Below the pieces are notes generated by a model. The model did not search any database and was not told the DNA's origin. It worked only from the letters and a program-made list of their open reading frames with translations. Shown here in pieces: positions 9,573 through 18,122 of a stretch of DNA of 64,000 nucleotides. Within the stretch, counting starts at the first letter, position 1; every line of letters begins with the position of its first letter. Source of the DNA: Puia sp. (GTDB taxonomy: Bacteria > Bacteroidota > Bacteroidia > Chitinophagales > Chitinophagaceae); the NCBI GenBank assembly GCA_031292515.1, contig JARLGZ010000069.1:1-64000 (forward strand). The letters run 5' to 3'. The translations under genes were made by a program, and so were the position numbers.

Positions 9573-9590
9573 CAAATATATTAATATTTG
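9573..9590. promoter_or_regulatory. Inverted repeat in the porin/crp divergent spacer
   Basis: The 525-bp gap 9140-9664 has no gene; its right half (9430-9660) is strongly AT-rich. Within it, caaatat-atta-atatttg is a perfect 7-4-7 inverted repeat, 75 bp before the regulator's start codon. It is a plausible operator for the Crp/Fnr protein itself, but it does not match the classical TTGAT-N4-ATCAA FNR box. Confidence 0.4.
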
Positions 9591-9664
9591 AAATATATTT
9601 AATTTTTACAAAGAGCAAAAAGGATATAATCCTGTATACTATCTCTTATCATAAGATTTGTGCT

Positions 9665-10366
9665 ATGAAGAAAAACAAAAACGGATGTGACCTAAAAAGC
9701 TGCTTTTTGTGCCGGAACTCGCTAACGGAATGGATTCCTGCGGTTGCGGAAAGCAGAAAAACCTATCATTACAGGAAAGGAGAGCAGATCTTTTCGGAGG
9801 GCGATCCCGTAACAGGCGTCTATTTCGTCTACAGCGGCAAAGTCAAGGTACATAAGAAATGGGGAGCCGAAAAGGAATTGATCATCCGCTTTGCCGGAAA
9901 AGGAGACCTGTTCGGCCACCGCGGCCTGGGCCATGACAACCAATACCCGATCTCGGCCACCGCCATCGAACCGGTGGAAGCCTGCTTCATCGATCTTTCC
10001 TTTTTCCAGGCCTCGCTGAAAGTGAACTACGGATTCATTTCCGAACTATTGCTGTTCTTCGCCGACGAATTGCAGGAATCGGAAGAAAAGATGCGCAACC
10101 TGGCGCATATGCAGGTAAAGGGGAGGGTCGCAAAGGCCTTACTCACCTTGCAGGAAAAATTTAAGACGACCCCCGAAGGGGCGATCGGCATTGTGCTCAG
10201 CAGACAAGACCTCGCATCCTTTGCGGGCACCACCTATGAAACCGTCTTCCGGATCATCAATGAATGGGTCCAGAACGGCATCATCGGAATCGTGGATAAA
10301 AACATAGCGATCCTGGATATCGATAAATTGACCGGCTTTACAAAAGAGACCGAAACGGGAGGCTAG
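9665..10366 (+). CDS. Crp/Fnr-family regulator with FNR-like cysteines
   Basis: A 233-aa transcription factor. It has an N-terminal cyclic-nucleotide-binding-like beta barrel (about 35-125) and a C-terminal winged helix with recognition segment LSRQDLASFAGTTYETVFR. N-terminal cysteines are C8, C13 and C16, and C107 aligns with FNR C122 (AIEPVEACFIDL against FNR ALETSMVCEIPF). Four cysteines at these places suggest, but do not prove, an oxygen- or NO-sensitive 4Fe-4S cluster. It is flanked by porin-narK-nitrate reductase on one side and moaCB-nirDB on the other, so it is the obvious candidate regulator of the island. Its stop overlaps the convergent moaCB stop within CTAG. Confidence 0.88.
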   Translation: MKKNKNGCDLKSCFLCRNSLTEWIPAVAESRKTYHYRKGEQIFSEGDPVTGVYFVYSGKVKVHKKWGAEKELIIRFAGKGDLFGHRGLGHDNQYPISATAIEPVEACFIDLSFFQASLKVNYGFISELLLFFADELQESEEKMRNLAHMQVKGRVAKALLTLQEKFKTTPEGAIGIVLSRQDLASFAGTTYETVFRIINEWVQNGIIGIVDKNIAILDIDKLTGFTKETETGG

Positions 10367-11313
10367 TGGCCGCCGCCCTTCATCATTTCCCGGGCATGAA
10401 ATACCGCCGGAAGAATTGCCTCCAGCGATTCACGGGCGCCGTCCGAACTGCCTGGCAAGGTTACGATCAGCGTATGTCCGATGGATCCGGCCACCCCGCG
10501 GCTCATCATGGCCATCGGAGTCCGCATCTGCCCATAAACCCGCATCGCCTCTGCAATGCCTTCGGCATCACGCTCCAGGATGCCTTTGATGGCGTCGACC
10601 GTACGATCCCTGGGACCAAGCCCCGTTCCTCCGGTAGTGAATATGAACTGCACGTCTCTGGATACCCATTCCTGTATTTGTCTGCGGATGTCTTCCTCTT
10701 CGTCCGGGACCACCTGGTAATACTTTACCCGGGCGTCGACGGCCTCCAGCATCTCCTTCACCAGTTTACCGCTTTTGTCTTCCCGTTTTCCCGATGCCGT
10801 AGAATCCGAGCAGACCAGCACGGCGCAGACAGGGGGAGTTACAAAGATTTTATCCCGGTCGCTCTTCCCCCCCCTCTTCTCAAGCAGCCGGATATTGCCG
10901 ATCTCAAGTCCTTTGTCGACGGGTTTCAGCATATCATATATTTCCAGGGCCGCAACCGACACAGCTGTCAATACTTCCATTTCGATGCCCGTCCGGCCGA
11001 TGGATTTGGCTTCGGCCATAATGACGATACCCGTACGCCGGAAGATCTCCGGAAAAAACCATCCCTCATGCAGATCGTTTTGCAGAAAATCGAACTGCAT
11101 CTCCATGCCATCGATGGCCACCGGGTGACAATGCGGCAAAAGCTGCGGAGTAGCTTTCGCTCCTATAAACCCTGCCGCCCTGGCTACGTCGAAAAGATTT
11201 CCCTTTGGCAGGGCATTCTCCCGGATAAGCGTTATTGCAGCCTGCGAACAGAAGACGACTCCGATGGCCCTGGCAGTCCGCAGCGTGACCTGTTTGTGGG
11301 TGATATCGCGCAT
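10363..11313 (-). CDS. moaCB: Bifunctional MoaC-MoaB fusion (molybdopterin synthesis)
   Basis: Residues 1 to ~155 are MoaC (cyclic pyranopterin monophosphate synthase), with KATPQLLPHCHP and the active-site region SIGRTGIEMEVLTAVSVAALEIYDMLK. Residues ~160 to 316 are MoaB/MogA (molybdopterin adenylyltransferase) with FTTGGTGLGPRDRT. The fusion joins the step after MoaA to a late step of cofactor assembly. MoaD, MoaE, MoeA and MobA genes are not in the window, so they must lie elsewhere. It follows nirD on the same strand by 41 bp, in a likely nirB-nirD-moaCB operon. Confidence 0.93.
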   Translation of the reverse strand: MRDITHKQVTLRTARAIGVVFCSQAAITLIRENALPKGNLFDVARAAGFIGAKATPQLLPHCHPVAIDGMEMQFDFLQNDLHEGWFFPEIFRRTGIVIMAEAKSIGRTGIEMEVLTAVSVAALEIYDMLKPVDKGLEIGNIRLLEKRGGKSDRDKIFVTPPVCAVLVCSDSTASGKREDKSGKLVKEMLEAVDARVKYYQVVPDEEEDIRRQIQEWVSRDVQFIFTTGGTGLGPRDRTVDAIKGILERDAEGIAEAMRVYGQMRTPMAMMSRGVAGSIGHTLIVTLPGSSDGARESLEAILPAVFHAREMMKGGGH

Positions 11314-11354
11314 AATCCTTCAAAAATGATGATTTTCCGGCAAACCTGTTTCGA

Positions 11355-11831
11355 TTATTTTTCCGTACCGATATACACTTTCCCATTTTTCACCCTGACG
11401 GGATAAGTGCGAATCTTGTACTCTTCTCCGCTCAGGCAGTCTCCCGTCGTCAGCGAAAAAGTCTTTTTGTGAAACGGACAGGCTATCTTCGGCTCGCATT
11501 TTTCACCCACGCTCCCGGTCATGCCGCGCGAAAGAGCCATCTGATGTCTGTGCGGACACTCATTCTGCGTCGCATACCACTGACCCCGCCGGGAAAAATG
11601 AAAGATGGCGATTTGCTCATCGCCCAGGCTCACACAACCCCCACCATCGGGAGGGATGTCGGAAACACGGCAAACCATCTTCCAGACAGGATCTGCCTGC
11701 CTTGCCGGGTCCGGCTGTTTGAGGTCCGGCTGCCTGGAATCCGACTGGTTAGGGACCGTTTGTTTAGGATCCGGGAATGCCTCCGGAGAAACGTCTGCCA
11801 GCTGCGGATCGGGTAAAAAATTTTCGGACAT
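11355..11831 (-). CDS. nirD: Nitrite reductase small subunit NirD (Rieske) with low-complexity N-terminus
   Basis: Small subunit of cytoplasmic NADH nitrite reductase. The C-terminal ~105 residues form a NirD/Rieske-like fold. Unlike many NirD proteins it keeps Rieske ligands: CPHRH and, after an insert, CPFHK. About 48 residues precede the domain and are rich in Pro, Gln, Asp and Lys in a loosely repeated pattern (QPDLKQPDP). The start is uncertain: ATG at 11831 gives 158 aa, ATG at 11678 gives a standard ~107-aa protein, and a TTG at 11864 is also in frame. It follows nirB by 82 bp and precedes moaCB. Confidence 0.9.
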   Translation of the reverse strand: MSENFLPDPQLADVSPEAFPDPKQTVPNQSDSRQPDLKQPDPARQADPVWKMVCRVSDIPPDGGGCVSLGDEQIAIFHFSRRGQWYATQNECPHRHQMALSRGMTGSVGEKCEPKIACPFHKKTFSLTTGDCLSGEEYKIRTYPVRVKNGKVYIGTEK

Positions 11832-11913
11832 ATTCGAATGTTTTATTCCTGAGGATAATTGCAATATATTTTTCGCGAAACCAGGCTTGCGCTGGGCAAT
11901 AGGGCTACCAGGC

Positions 11914-14418
11914 TCACCAGGTCTTTGCCTTTACCTGTTCCCTGAGACGTTCAAAAGATATGGTAGGATCTTTTTTGCCGGGAGCATTTACAAAATGCCG
12001 GAATCTTTTGCGTAGTTCCGGGTTTTCCACGACCTCCCTCCATTCACAACGATAGCTATTCACCAAATCCTGCATTTCTGCTTCGAGCTGCTCACCCAGA
12101 CCCAGGCTGTCATTGACGACGACGTTTTTCAAGTAGCTCATCCCCCCCTCCATCTTGTTAAGCCACGCAGCCGTCCGTGTCAACGGGTCCGCCGTCCTGA
12201 TATAAAACATTAAGAACCGGTCCAGGTACCGGACACAAGTCTCTTTGTCTATATCTGAAGCCATCAGTTCCGCGTGCTGCGGTTTGGAGCCGCCATTCCC
12301 GCAGACATACAGATTCCATCCCTTTTCTGTGGCGATAATGCCGAAGTCCTTGCTCCGGGCTTCCGCGCATTCCCGGACGCAGCCGCTGACGCCACCCTTT
12401 ATTTTATGAGGGGCCCTGATCCCTTTGTATCGCTCCTCCACTTCGATGGCGAAACTAACGCTGTCGTGCAGGCCAAAACGACACCAGGTACTTCCTACGC
12501 AGCTTTTGACAGTCCGGAGGGCCTTCCCGTATGCATGACCGCTTTCAAAACCCGCGGCGATCAGTGCTTCCCATATTTCCGGCAAATCGTTCATATGCGC
12601 GCCGAAAAGATCGATCCGCTGGCCGCCCGTGATCTTCGTGTAGAGATTGTATTTCCTGGCGACCTTGCCCAGCACGATCAATTTGTCGGGCGTGATCTCT
12701 CCGCCCGGGATACGGGGAACGACGGAGTAGGTGCCTCCTTTCTGAATATTCGCCAGATACCTGTCATTACTATCCTGTATGGTGTCCTGTTTCAGGATCA
12801 GGTCGTTCCACAGGCTCGCCAGGATACTGGCGACAACGGGTTTGCACACCTCGCAGCCGTCTCCTTTTCCGAACCTGCCCAGGACCTCATTATAAGACCT
12901 CACTTCACCCATCTTGACCAGGTCGAAAATTTCCTGGCGGGAATGATCGAAATGCTCGCAGATAGCGTTCTTTATGTAGCGGCCGCCGGCCTTCAGGGTG
13001 CCGTTTATGAGGTCCTTTACAAGGGGGATACATCCCCCGCAGCCCGTACCTGCCCGGGTACAAGCCTTCATCCCCTCGATATTTTCGATTCCCTGATCGG
13101 TCACCGCGACGCAGATAGCACCTTTCGAAACGGACTCACACGAACACACCAGCGCTTCATCGGGCAGACTCATGACGCTGTTGCCTTCCGCCCCCCCACC
13201 CCGGCTGCCGAGTATCAGGTCTTCAGGATCAGCCGGCAACGGCAGCCGGTTGTTGACAGTCTGCAACAGGATATTATAAGCCGAGGCATCGCCGATCAGG
13301 ATTCCCCCCAACAGGTATTTTCCGTCATTGCTGACATTGATTCGCTTGTAGATCCGCTTGTACCTGTCTTCAAAGACGATGGCACGGCAATCCGGCTCGG
13401 CAACAAAAGCGTCTCCAAAACTGGCAACGTCTACGCCGATCAGCTTCAACTTCGTGCTCATGTCATATCCCGTAAAACGTTTGTTTCCCCCGGCGAGATT
13501 GGCGGCCACCACTTCGGCCATTTCGTATCCGGGCGCCACCAGCCCGTAGACCATCCCGCCGCTAAGGGCGCACTCCCCAATGGCGAATACGGAACGGTCG
13601 CTGGTCTCCAACTTGTCGTTGACGACGACCCCACCCCGGGTTCCGACCTGGAGACCTGCCAGCCTGGCCAGCTCATCACGTGGACGTATCCCCGCTGAAA
13701 TGACCAGCATATCCAGGGGAAGCTCCGTGTCATCCGTAAACCGGATAGTTTCTATGCGGCCATCGCCCGAGATGGATGCCGTATTCTTATTCAGGTGAAT
13801 CTGCAGACCCAGTTCCCGGAGCCTTGATTCCAGGGTATGGCTGCCGTCACTATCTATCTGCCTGGGCATAAGGCGGGGAGCAAACTCGATTACATGAGGC
13901 GCCTTTACCCCCAGATCCAGCAAGGCTTTTGCGGCCTCCAGCCCCAGCAGCCCCCCTCCGATGACTCCCCCGTGCCTGGCCCCGGACGCATACTGCCTGA
14001 TACGTTCCAGGTCATCGATCGTCCTGTATACAAATACTCCCTCTTTTTCTACTCCGGGGATATCCGGAACGAATGCGGAAGAGCCCGTTGCCAAAACCAG
14101 GAAATCATAAGGCTGGCTGACCCCTTTAAGAGAATGCACCGTTTTGGAGCCGCGGTCGATCTCCCGGACCGGATCCCCGATGTGCAGTATGACATCCCGG
14201 TCATCCTCAAACCAACCGGCCATCGAGAGACCGAGGTCACGCGCTGAATTCTTATTAAAATATTCGCTCAAGTGAACCCTGTCATAGGCCGGACGGGGTT
14301 CTTCCCCAAAAATGACCAGCTGGAAGGCGGAGATCTTCGCCATCAGTTTCTCACAAAACTTATGGCCTACCATTCCATTGCCAATTACAACAATTACAGG
14401 CTTTTTTGCGGCTATCAT
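11914..14418 (-). CDS. nirB: Nitrite reductase large subunit NirB
   Basis: Siroheme enzyme reducing nitrite to ammonium with NADH. From the ATG at 14418 the order is an FAD/NAD oxidoreductase (VIVVIGNGMVG, then GVIGGGLLGLEAAKAL), two BFD-like cysteine domains (CSCESV...GTGCGGC; GDGCEVC), and a nitrite/sulfite reductase half with siroheme and 4Fe-4S ligands CVGSTWC and GCVREC at about 640, 646, 680 and 684. Length is 834 aa, normal for the family. An upstream start at 14448 would add ten residues. Its cofactor methyltransferase cobA is divergent across a 191-bp AT-rich spacer. Confidence 0.97.
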   Translation of the reverse strand: MIAAKKPVIVVIGNGMVGHKFCEKLMAKISAFQLVIFGEEPRPAYDRVHLSEYFNKNSARDLGLSMAGWFEDDRDVILHIGDPVREIDRGSKTVHSLKGVSQPYDFLVLATGSSAFVPDIPGVEKEGVFVYRTIDDLERIRQYASGARHGGVIGGGLLGLEAAKALLDLGVKAPHVIEFAPRLMPRQIDSDGSHTLESRLRELGLQIHLNKNTASISGDGRIETIRFTDDTELPLDMLVISAGIRPRDELARLAGLQVGTRGGVVVNDKLETSDRSVFAIGECALSGGMVYGLVAPGYEMAEVVAANLAGGNKRFTGYDMSTKLKLIGVDVASFGDAFVAEPDCRAIVFEDRYKRIYKRINVSNDGKYLLGGILIGDASAYNILLQTVNNRLPLPADPEDLILGSRGGGAEGNSVMSLPDEALVCSCESVSKGAICVAVTDQGIENIEGMKACTRAGTGCGGCIPLVKDLINGTLKAGGRYIKNAICEHFDHSRQEIFDLVKMGEVRSYNEVLGRFGKGDGCEVCKPVVASILASLWNDLILKQDTIQDSNDRYLANIQKGGTYSVVPRIPGGEITPDKLIVLGKVARKYNLYTKITGGQRIDLFGAHMNDLPEIWEALIAAGFESGHAYGKALRTVKSCVGSTWCRFGLHDSVSFAIEVEERYKGIRAPHKIKGGVSGCVRECAEARSKDFGIIATEKGWNLYVCGNGGSKPQHAELMASDIDKETCVRYLDRFLMFYIRTADPLTRTAAWLNKMEGGMSYLKNVVVNDSLGLGEQLEAEMQDLVNSYRCEWREVVENPELRKRFRHFVNAPGKKDPTISFERLREQVKAKTW

Positions 14419-14609
14419 AAAAGGAGCTTTACAGTTGAATAGCAGCAATCATTAGTAAGACAAAACACATACGATAATATCACATATAATATAATTATAC
14501 AATTATACTGATTTAATTTATACATTTTATTATTTATATCATATTTAATCAAATTTGTGGAAAAAACCACCTAAATTAACTCGTATATATAATATTATTA
14601 TTTTTAATT
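14419..14609. promoter_or_regulatory. AT-rich divergent promoter region nirB/cobA
   Basis: This spacer is extremely AT-rich compared with the flanking genes, as is the porin/crp spacer. It contains the palindrome CAAATTTG within an AATCAAATTTGTGG stretch near 14550. Both outward genes belong to nitrite reduction, so a shared regulator binding here is plausible. No unambiguous TAnnTTTG box was found. Confidence 0.4.
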
Positions 14610-15371
14610 ATGAATAGTCGCCTAACACCGGAAATCGAAAAGGAAGCCGGACCGGAAAAGAAGCTGATACTGCTCGGTGCGGGACCCGGAGACAAGGAAC
14701 TGATAACCCTCAAAGGCTACAAAATTCTCCGGGAGGCCAGGGTGGTGCTGTATGACAACCTGGCTAACAAGGAATTGCTGGATTTTACGCCCCCCGATTG
14801 TGAAAAGATCTATGTCGGGAAGACGCCTTATGGAGCTTATACCTCACAGGATGCCATTCATGCATTGATTCTGGAAAAGACGCGTTCAAAGGGAGAAGTA
14901 GTGCGCTTAAAAGGGGGAGATCCTTTTGTATTCGGAAGAGGTTTCGAAGAAGTGCTGTATGCCCGCGAGCACGGGATCGGGGTCATTTTTGTGCCGGGCA
15001 TAACCAGTATGCAGAGTGCCGGTCTTGAAGGAATTCCACTCACCCATCGGGAAGTGAGCGAAAGTATCTGGGTCGTAACCGGGACGAAAAAAGACGGCCG
15101 ATTATCCGACGATCTGAGGCTCGCCATGCAGAGCAAAGCCACCGTGGTGGTTTATATGGGGATGAAAAAACTACCCGAAATAGCCGCAGCGTATCTGGCG
15201 GAAGGATTGGGAGACACGCCGGCTGCGATCATTCAGCATGCTACCCTGCCTCAACAAAAAACGGCGAAAGGCACAGCGCAGAATCTTCCTGCCATGGCCA
15301 GCCTCCACCAGTTGACGCACCCGTCGATCGTCGTCATCGGGCAGGTCGTAAATATGGCTGACGGCCTGTAA
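14610..15371 (+). CDS. cobA: Uroporphyrinogen-III C-methyltransferase (SUMT)
   Basis: A 253-aa SAM-dependent methyltransferase that makes precorrin-2, the precursor of siroheme. Hallmarks are GAGPGDKELITLKG near the N-terminus, VRLKGGDPFVFGRG, a VPGITSMQSAG loop and GMKK before the C-terminal fold. It is a lone SUMT domain, not a CysG fusion, so the dehydrogenase/ferrochelatase must be encoded elsewhere. Its position beside nirB, whose prosthetic group is siroheme, explains its place here. Confidence 0.95.
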   Translation: MNSRLTPEIEKEAGPEKKLILLGAGPGDKELITLKGYKILREARVVLYDNLANKELLDFTPPDCEKIYVGKTPYGAYTSQDAIHALILEKTRSKGEVVRLKGGDPFVFGRGFEEVLYAREHGIGVIFVPGITSMQSAGLEGIPLTHREVSESIWVVTGTKKDGRLSDDLRLAMQSKATVVVYMGMKKLPEIAAAYLAEGLGDTPAAIIQHATLPQQKTAKGTAQNLPAMASLHQLTHPSIVVIGQVVNMADGL

Positions 15372-15408
15372 TCATCGATTTAGAATCCCTGATCATAAGC
15401 CGTCAGCC
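15356..15408. terminator. Inverted repeat between convergent cobA and tal
   Basis: GGCTGACGGC at 15356-15365 and its exact complement GCCGTCAGCC at 15399-15408 form a 10-bp stem with a 33-nt loop spanning the cobA stop codon. It lies between convergent genes and could act as a bidirectional terminator, although no U-tract follows. Confidence 0.4.
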
Positions 15409-15426
15409 TGTTGTGTTATCTCGCGG

Positions 15427-16080
15427 TTATTTGAATGCTTTTGCGTCTGCCAGGAACTTGGCCAACCCGATATCGGTCAGCGGATGCTTCAGCAGGCCGA
15501 GGATAGACTCCAGCGGGCTGGTGACGACATCGGCACCTACTTCTGCGCATTTTATGATATGCAATGGGCTGCGGATAGAGGCGGCGAGGATTTCGGTCGC
15601 AAAACCCTGCAGGGAATAGATGCCTGCGATCTGCTCGATCAGCTGGACACCATCCCAGCCGCTATCATCGATCCTACCGATAAAAGGCGATACATAGGCA
15701 GCCCCGGCTTTGGCGGCGAGAATCGCCTGCCCGGCGGAGAATACCAGCGTACAATTCGTTTTAATTCCGTTATCGGTGAACCATTTGATGGCTTTCACGC
15801 CGTCCTTGATCATCGGCACCTTCACGATAATATTGGGATGAATGGCCGCCAGCTTCCTGCCCTCAGCGACAATTCCGTCAAAATCCGTAGACACCACTTC
15901 AGCACTGATATCGCCATTCACCAACTCACAAATAGTCTTGTAATGATTGAAGACAGCTTCTTCCCCCTTGATGCCTACTTTGGCCATCAGGGAAGGATTG
16001 GTTGTCACACCGTCTAAAATACCCAGGTCGTTTGCTTCTTTGATTTGCGCCAGATCGGCCGTATCAATGAAAAATTTCAT
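15427..16080 (-). CDS. Fructose-6-phosphate aldolase / transaldolase (small type)
   Basis: A 217-aa TIM-barrel enzyme of the TalC/FSA family, transferring or cleaving three-carbon dihydroxyacetone units in the non-oxidative pentose phosphate pathway. Signatures are MKFFIDTADLAQIKEAN, GVTTNPSLMAK, the Schiff-base lysine in IIVKVPM, and YVSPFIGRIDD. I place the start at ATG 16080 because MKFFIDTA is the conserved N-terminus; extension to 16143 would add 21 unrelated residues. It converges with cobA. True transaldolase and F6P aldolase activity cannot be told apart from the sequence alone. Confidence 0.92.
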   Translation of the reverse strand: MKFFIDTADLAQIKEANDLGILDGVTTNPSLMAKVGIKGEEAVFNHYKTICELVNGDISAEVVSTDFDGIVAEGRKLAAIHPNIIVKVPMIKDGVKAIKWFTDNGIKTNCTLVFSAGQAILAAKAGAAYVSPFIGRIDDSGWDGVQLIEQIAGIYSLQGFATEILAASIRSPLHIIKCAEVGADVVTSPLESILGLLKHPLTDIGLAKFLADAKAFK

Positions 16081-16297
16081 AAAGAATAAATTTTGCCCCG
16101 GCCTTGAAGGACCAGGAATACTTGAATGGTAAAAAAATGTCAAATCGATATAGGAAATCGATCACGAAGATAACGAAAACGGCTTTTCTTTCCCGCTGTA
16201 TTTAGCGTAATCTGTCCTACTTAATAAAAACCTCACAAATGGGGGAAAAGTTCATGGCGGGAGGGAAGTTCCGGAGATCCCGGAAAGTTCCGGGCAC

Positions 16298-16399
16298 AAA
16301 AAAAGGCAAGTTACTTACATCGCACCGCTTCAACCGCCTACCCTTGCTGCCTTCCGGCCCTGGGGGGATTCAGCAGGAGCTGGTCGTATAAGACTTGCC
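16298..16399 (-). ncRNA. ffs: Signal recognition particle RNA (4.5S, small bacterial type)
   Basis: On the minus strand the RNA begins GGCAAGT at 16399 and ends ACTTGCC at 16305, so its ends pair. The apical domain carries the hallmark CCAGGGCCGGAAGGCAGCA, the GGAA-type loop and asymmetric bulge that bind Ffh and FtsY. Length is about 95 nt. A run of T (A's at 16298-16304 on the plus strand) follows the closing stem as an intrinsic terminator. The region 16413-16520 to its right shows no gene. Confidence 0.93.
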
Positions 16400-16404
16400 T
16401 GCTG

Positions 16405-16412
16405 CAAATATA
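16405..16412 (-). promoter_or_regulatory. -7 box of ffs (TATATTTG)
   Basis: TATATTTG on the minus strand matches the Bacteroidota consensus TAnnTTTG and lies 5 nt upstream of the RNA's first paired base. Because the RNA's 5' end is fixed by its closing stem, this is a good internal calibration of promoter spacing in this genome. Confidence 0.8.
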
Positions 16413-16520
16413 GGGCATTTATCTCAACTATCCGCCATATAAATCGGATTGAAAAACAAAATACTCATTTTAACAGCCTCACATTCAAGCACAACCAGCT
16501 TACATCGTTCCTAAACATAT

Positions 16521-16688
16521 CCAAAATCTTCACCCCACTCACCACAGACCATTACCTCGACCATAATGTCTTTCCATTGGCCTCGATGAATCTCCTTCGT
16601 CGATTTATCTCGATCTCCATGTCTTCTCATCGGTCTCAATTGACCGTCTTACGACGTTCTCACTACTCACCACTGACCACTCACCATC
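16521..16688 (-). repeat. Heptad/GAAGA-box element behind the T9SS plug gene
   Basis: Four heptads (CACTACT, CACCACT, GACCACT, CACCATC) at 16661-16688 overlap the plug gene's TGA stop. Further from the gene, several GAAGACA-like boxes occur: AGAAGACATGG near 16610, AAAGACATT near 16570, and GTGGGGTGAAGATTTTGG at 16521-16538. The last matches the aspC-linked copy at 40802-40821 except for a 2-nt gap. It therefore belongs to the same dispersed family. Confidence 0.8.
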
Positions 16689-17979
16689 AAAATCCCGGTC
16701 TTCCGGTAATCGAACTGATCGTGCTCATGCCGACCAATTCATCGGCCCGGCCACCGAGTGCCCTGTAATAAACGAGTATCGTATAATTATTCTCCGTCTC
16801 CATATGGTTCCCTTCTGTGAAATCCATTGAGAATTTCCGGGATGGGTCATCCCGCGCGATAGTGGTATAGCCATAACTGTAGTATCCCATTTTCAGGAAG
16901 AGAGAAGTCTCATAGGCGCCCCGGTCCTTGTTAAAATGCATCCGGGAGGAGTCGTCCGTAGCCCAACCCGTCAGACTGCCGAAAAGGTATACGTCTTTGT
17001 CGGGGAACGGACTATTTGCGGGCGGTACAAAATAGAAATGAACCGTCGCATAGTCCGTTTGAAGAAGCGTGTTGATACTTTCCGTCGTTTGGATAAAATA
17101 CCCCCCATTATAGTCCTGGTAACGGATATAGATTCCCTGGGACCTGTCCGCATCCGGTTTCAGGAATATTTCCGTCGCATTCTTCGTATTGTTCACCCGT
17201 TGTATGCGGTCGCTCTGGAAACGAAAACTCTGGAGATCCGCCCATCGCCATTCCGAGCCTCCCGGAAAAAGGAAAGCGTCTTCGCTGTTATATTGCAGCT
17301 TGTTATTGATATAGATTGTGGGGCGGGCATTGGTGGATGCATTGTCCCAGCGATAATTCTGCAAGACGACTACTTTGATTTGTTCCAGGGGGTTGGCCGG
17401 GTTGACAGCCGCGGTATTCAACTCGAACTGCAGGCGCTGATGGGTCCGGAGAAGATTGTTATCAAGTGGCTGCAGGACCTGGGCATTGATACCCAGCTTT
17501 TGATCGAGCACCAGGAAACGACGGCTAAATGCCATCTTGCTGGTATCTCCATACAAAAAGACCTTTAGCAGATAGTTGCCTGAATGAATGGGAATACAGT
17601 TACGATCCGGAATAACCGCCTGGTAGTGGGTATAGTGTGTCAGGGCGACCGACGAGAACTGGTAATCGCTCACCTGTATCTGTGAGAATCCATTAATAAA
17701 GTCGAACTGGCTGACGATGGCAGGCGTCCAGTCGGCATTGCACAACTGAAAAGTATAATAATAGTTTTTGACGTCCGCGTCGAGATCGTCAAAATGCAAT
17801 TCCAGTTTGTCGCTGCTATTCAAATGCAGAACAGGATAAGCCAGTTGGTTCCCTGAAACATACAATTGCGGACTGGCTATATTGTTCGAATAAATGATAT
17901 CCTGCGCCCCGGATTTTCCGGCAACGCCCAACAGGCAACAAACAAACAGGGAGTGGCGCAGGAGCTGCAGACGGCGCAT
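16687..17979 (-). CDS. Type IX secretion system plug-like protein (DUF5103)
   Basis: A 430-aa exported protein with a signal peptide ending near GKSGAQ. The rest is beta-rich: an N-terminal domain with YSNNIASPQLYVSG and NYYYTFQLCNADWTPA, and a carbohydrate-binding-module-like C-terminal part (DVYLFGSLTGWATDD). This arrangement is that of DUF5103 proteins, whose N-terminal domain is described as the T9SS plug that closes the SprA translocon on the periplasmic side. It is monocistronic in this window and divergent from the LolC/E-like permease. No other T9SS gene is present nearby. Confidence 0.82.
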   Translation of the reverse strand: MRRLQLLRHSLFVCCLLGVAGKSGAQDIIYSNNIASPQLYVSGNQLAYPVLHLNSSDKLELHFDDLDADVKNYYYTFQLCNADWTPAIVSQFDFINGFSQIQVSDYQFSSVALTHYTHYQAVIPDRNCIPIHSGNYLLKVFLYGDTSKMAFSRRFLVLDQKLGINAQVLQPLDNNLLRTHQRLQFELNTAAVNPANPLEQIKVVVLQNYRWDNASTNARPTIYINNKLQYNSEDAFLFPGGSEWRWADLQSFRFQSDRIQRVNNTKNATEIFLKPDADRSQGIYIRYQDYNGGYFIQTTESINTLLQTDYATVHFYFVPPANSPFPDKDVYLFGSLTGWATDDSSRMHFNKDRGAYETSLFLKMGYYSYGYTTIARDDPSRKFSMDFTEGNHMETENNYTILVYYRALGGRADELVGMSTISSITGRPGF

Positions 17980-18062
17980 TGTTTATGATGATTATTTGAA
18001 CGGAATGCCTACAATGTTAAGACAAAAATGCAAAAAACTTTCATTCCTATGGTTTCCCGGTA

Positions 18063-18070
18063 TATTTTTG
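18063..18070 (+). promoter_or_regulatory. -7 box upstream of the LolC/E-like gene
   Basis: TATTTTTG matches TAnnTTTG and lies 52 bp before the proposed TTG start at 18123, leaving a leader of about 45 nt. Confidence 0.55.
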
Positions 18071-18122
18071 CGGGTGCCAAATGGCTGCCGACAATCCACT
18101 TTGACAACTAAAACCATGCCGA

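Noticed and set aside
9573-9590. Classical FNR box
   Set aside because: The inverted repeat is CAAATAT/ATATTTG, not TTGAT-N4-ATCAA; kept only as an unnamed operator candidate.
12274-13698. 474-residue frame antisense to nirB
   Set aside because: nirB has all expected motifs on the other strand; no family resemblance in the antisense product.
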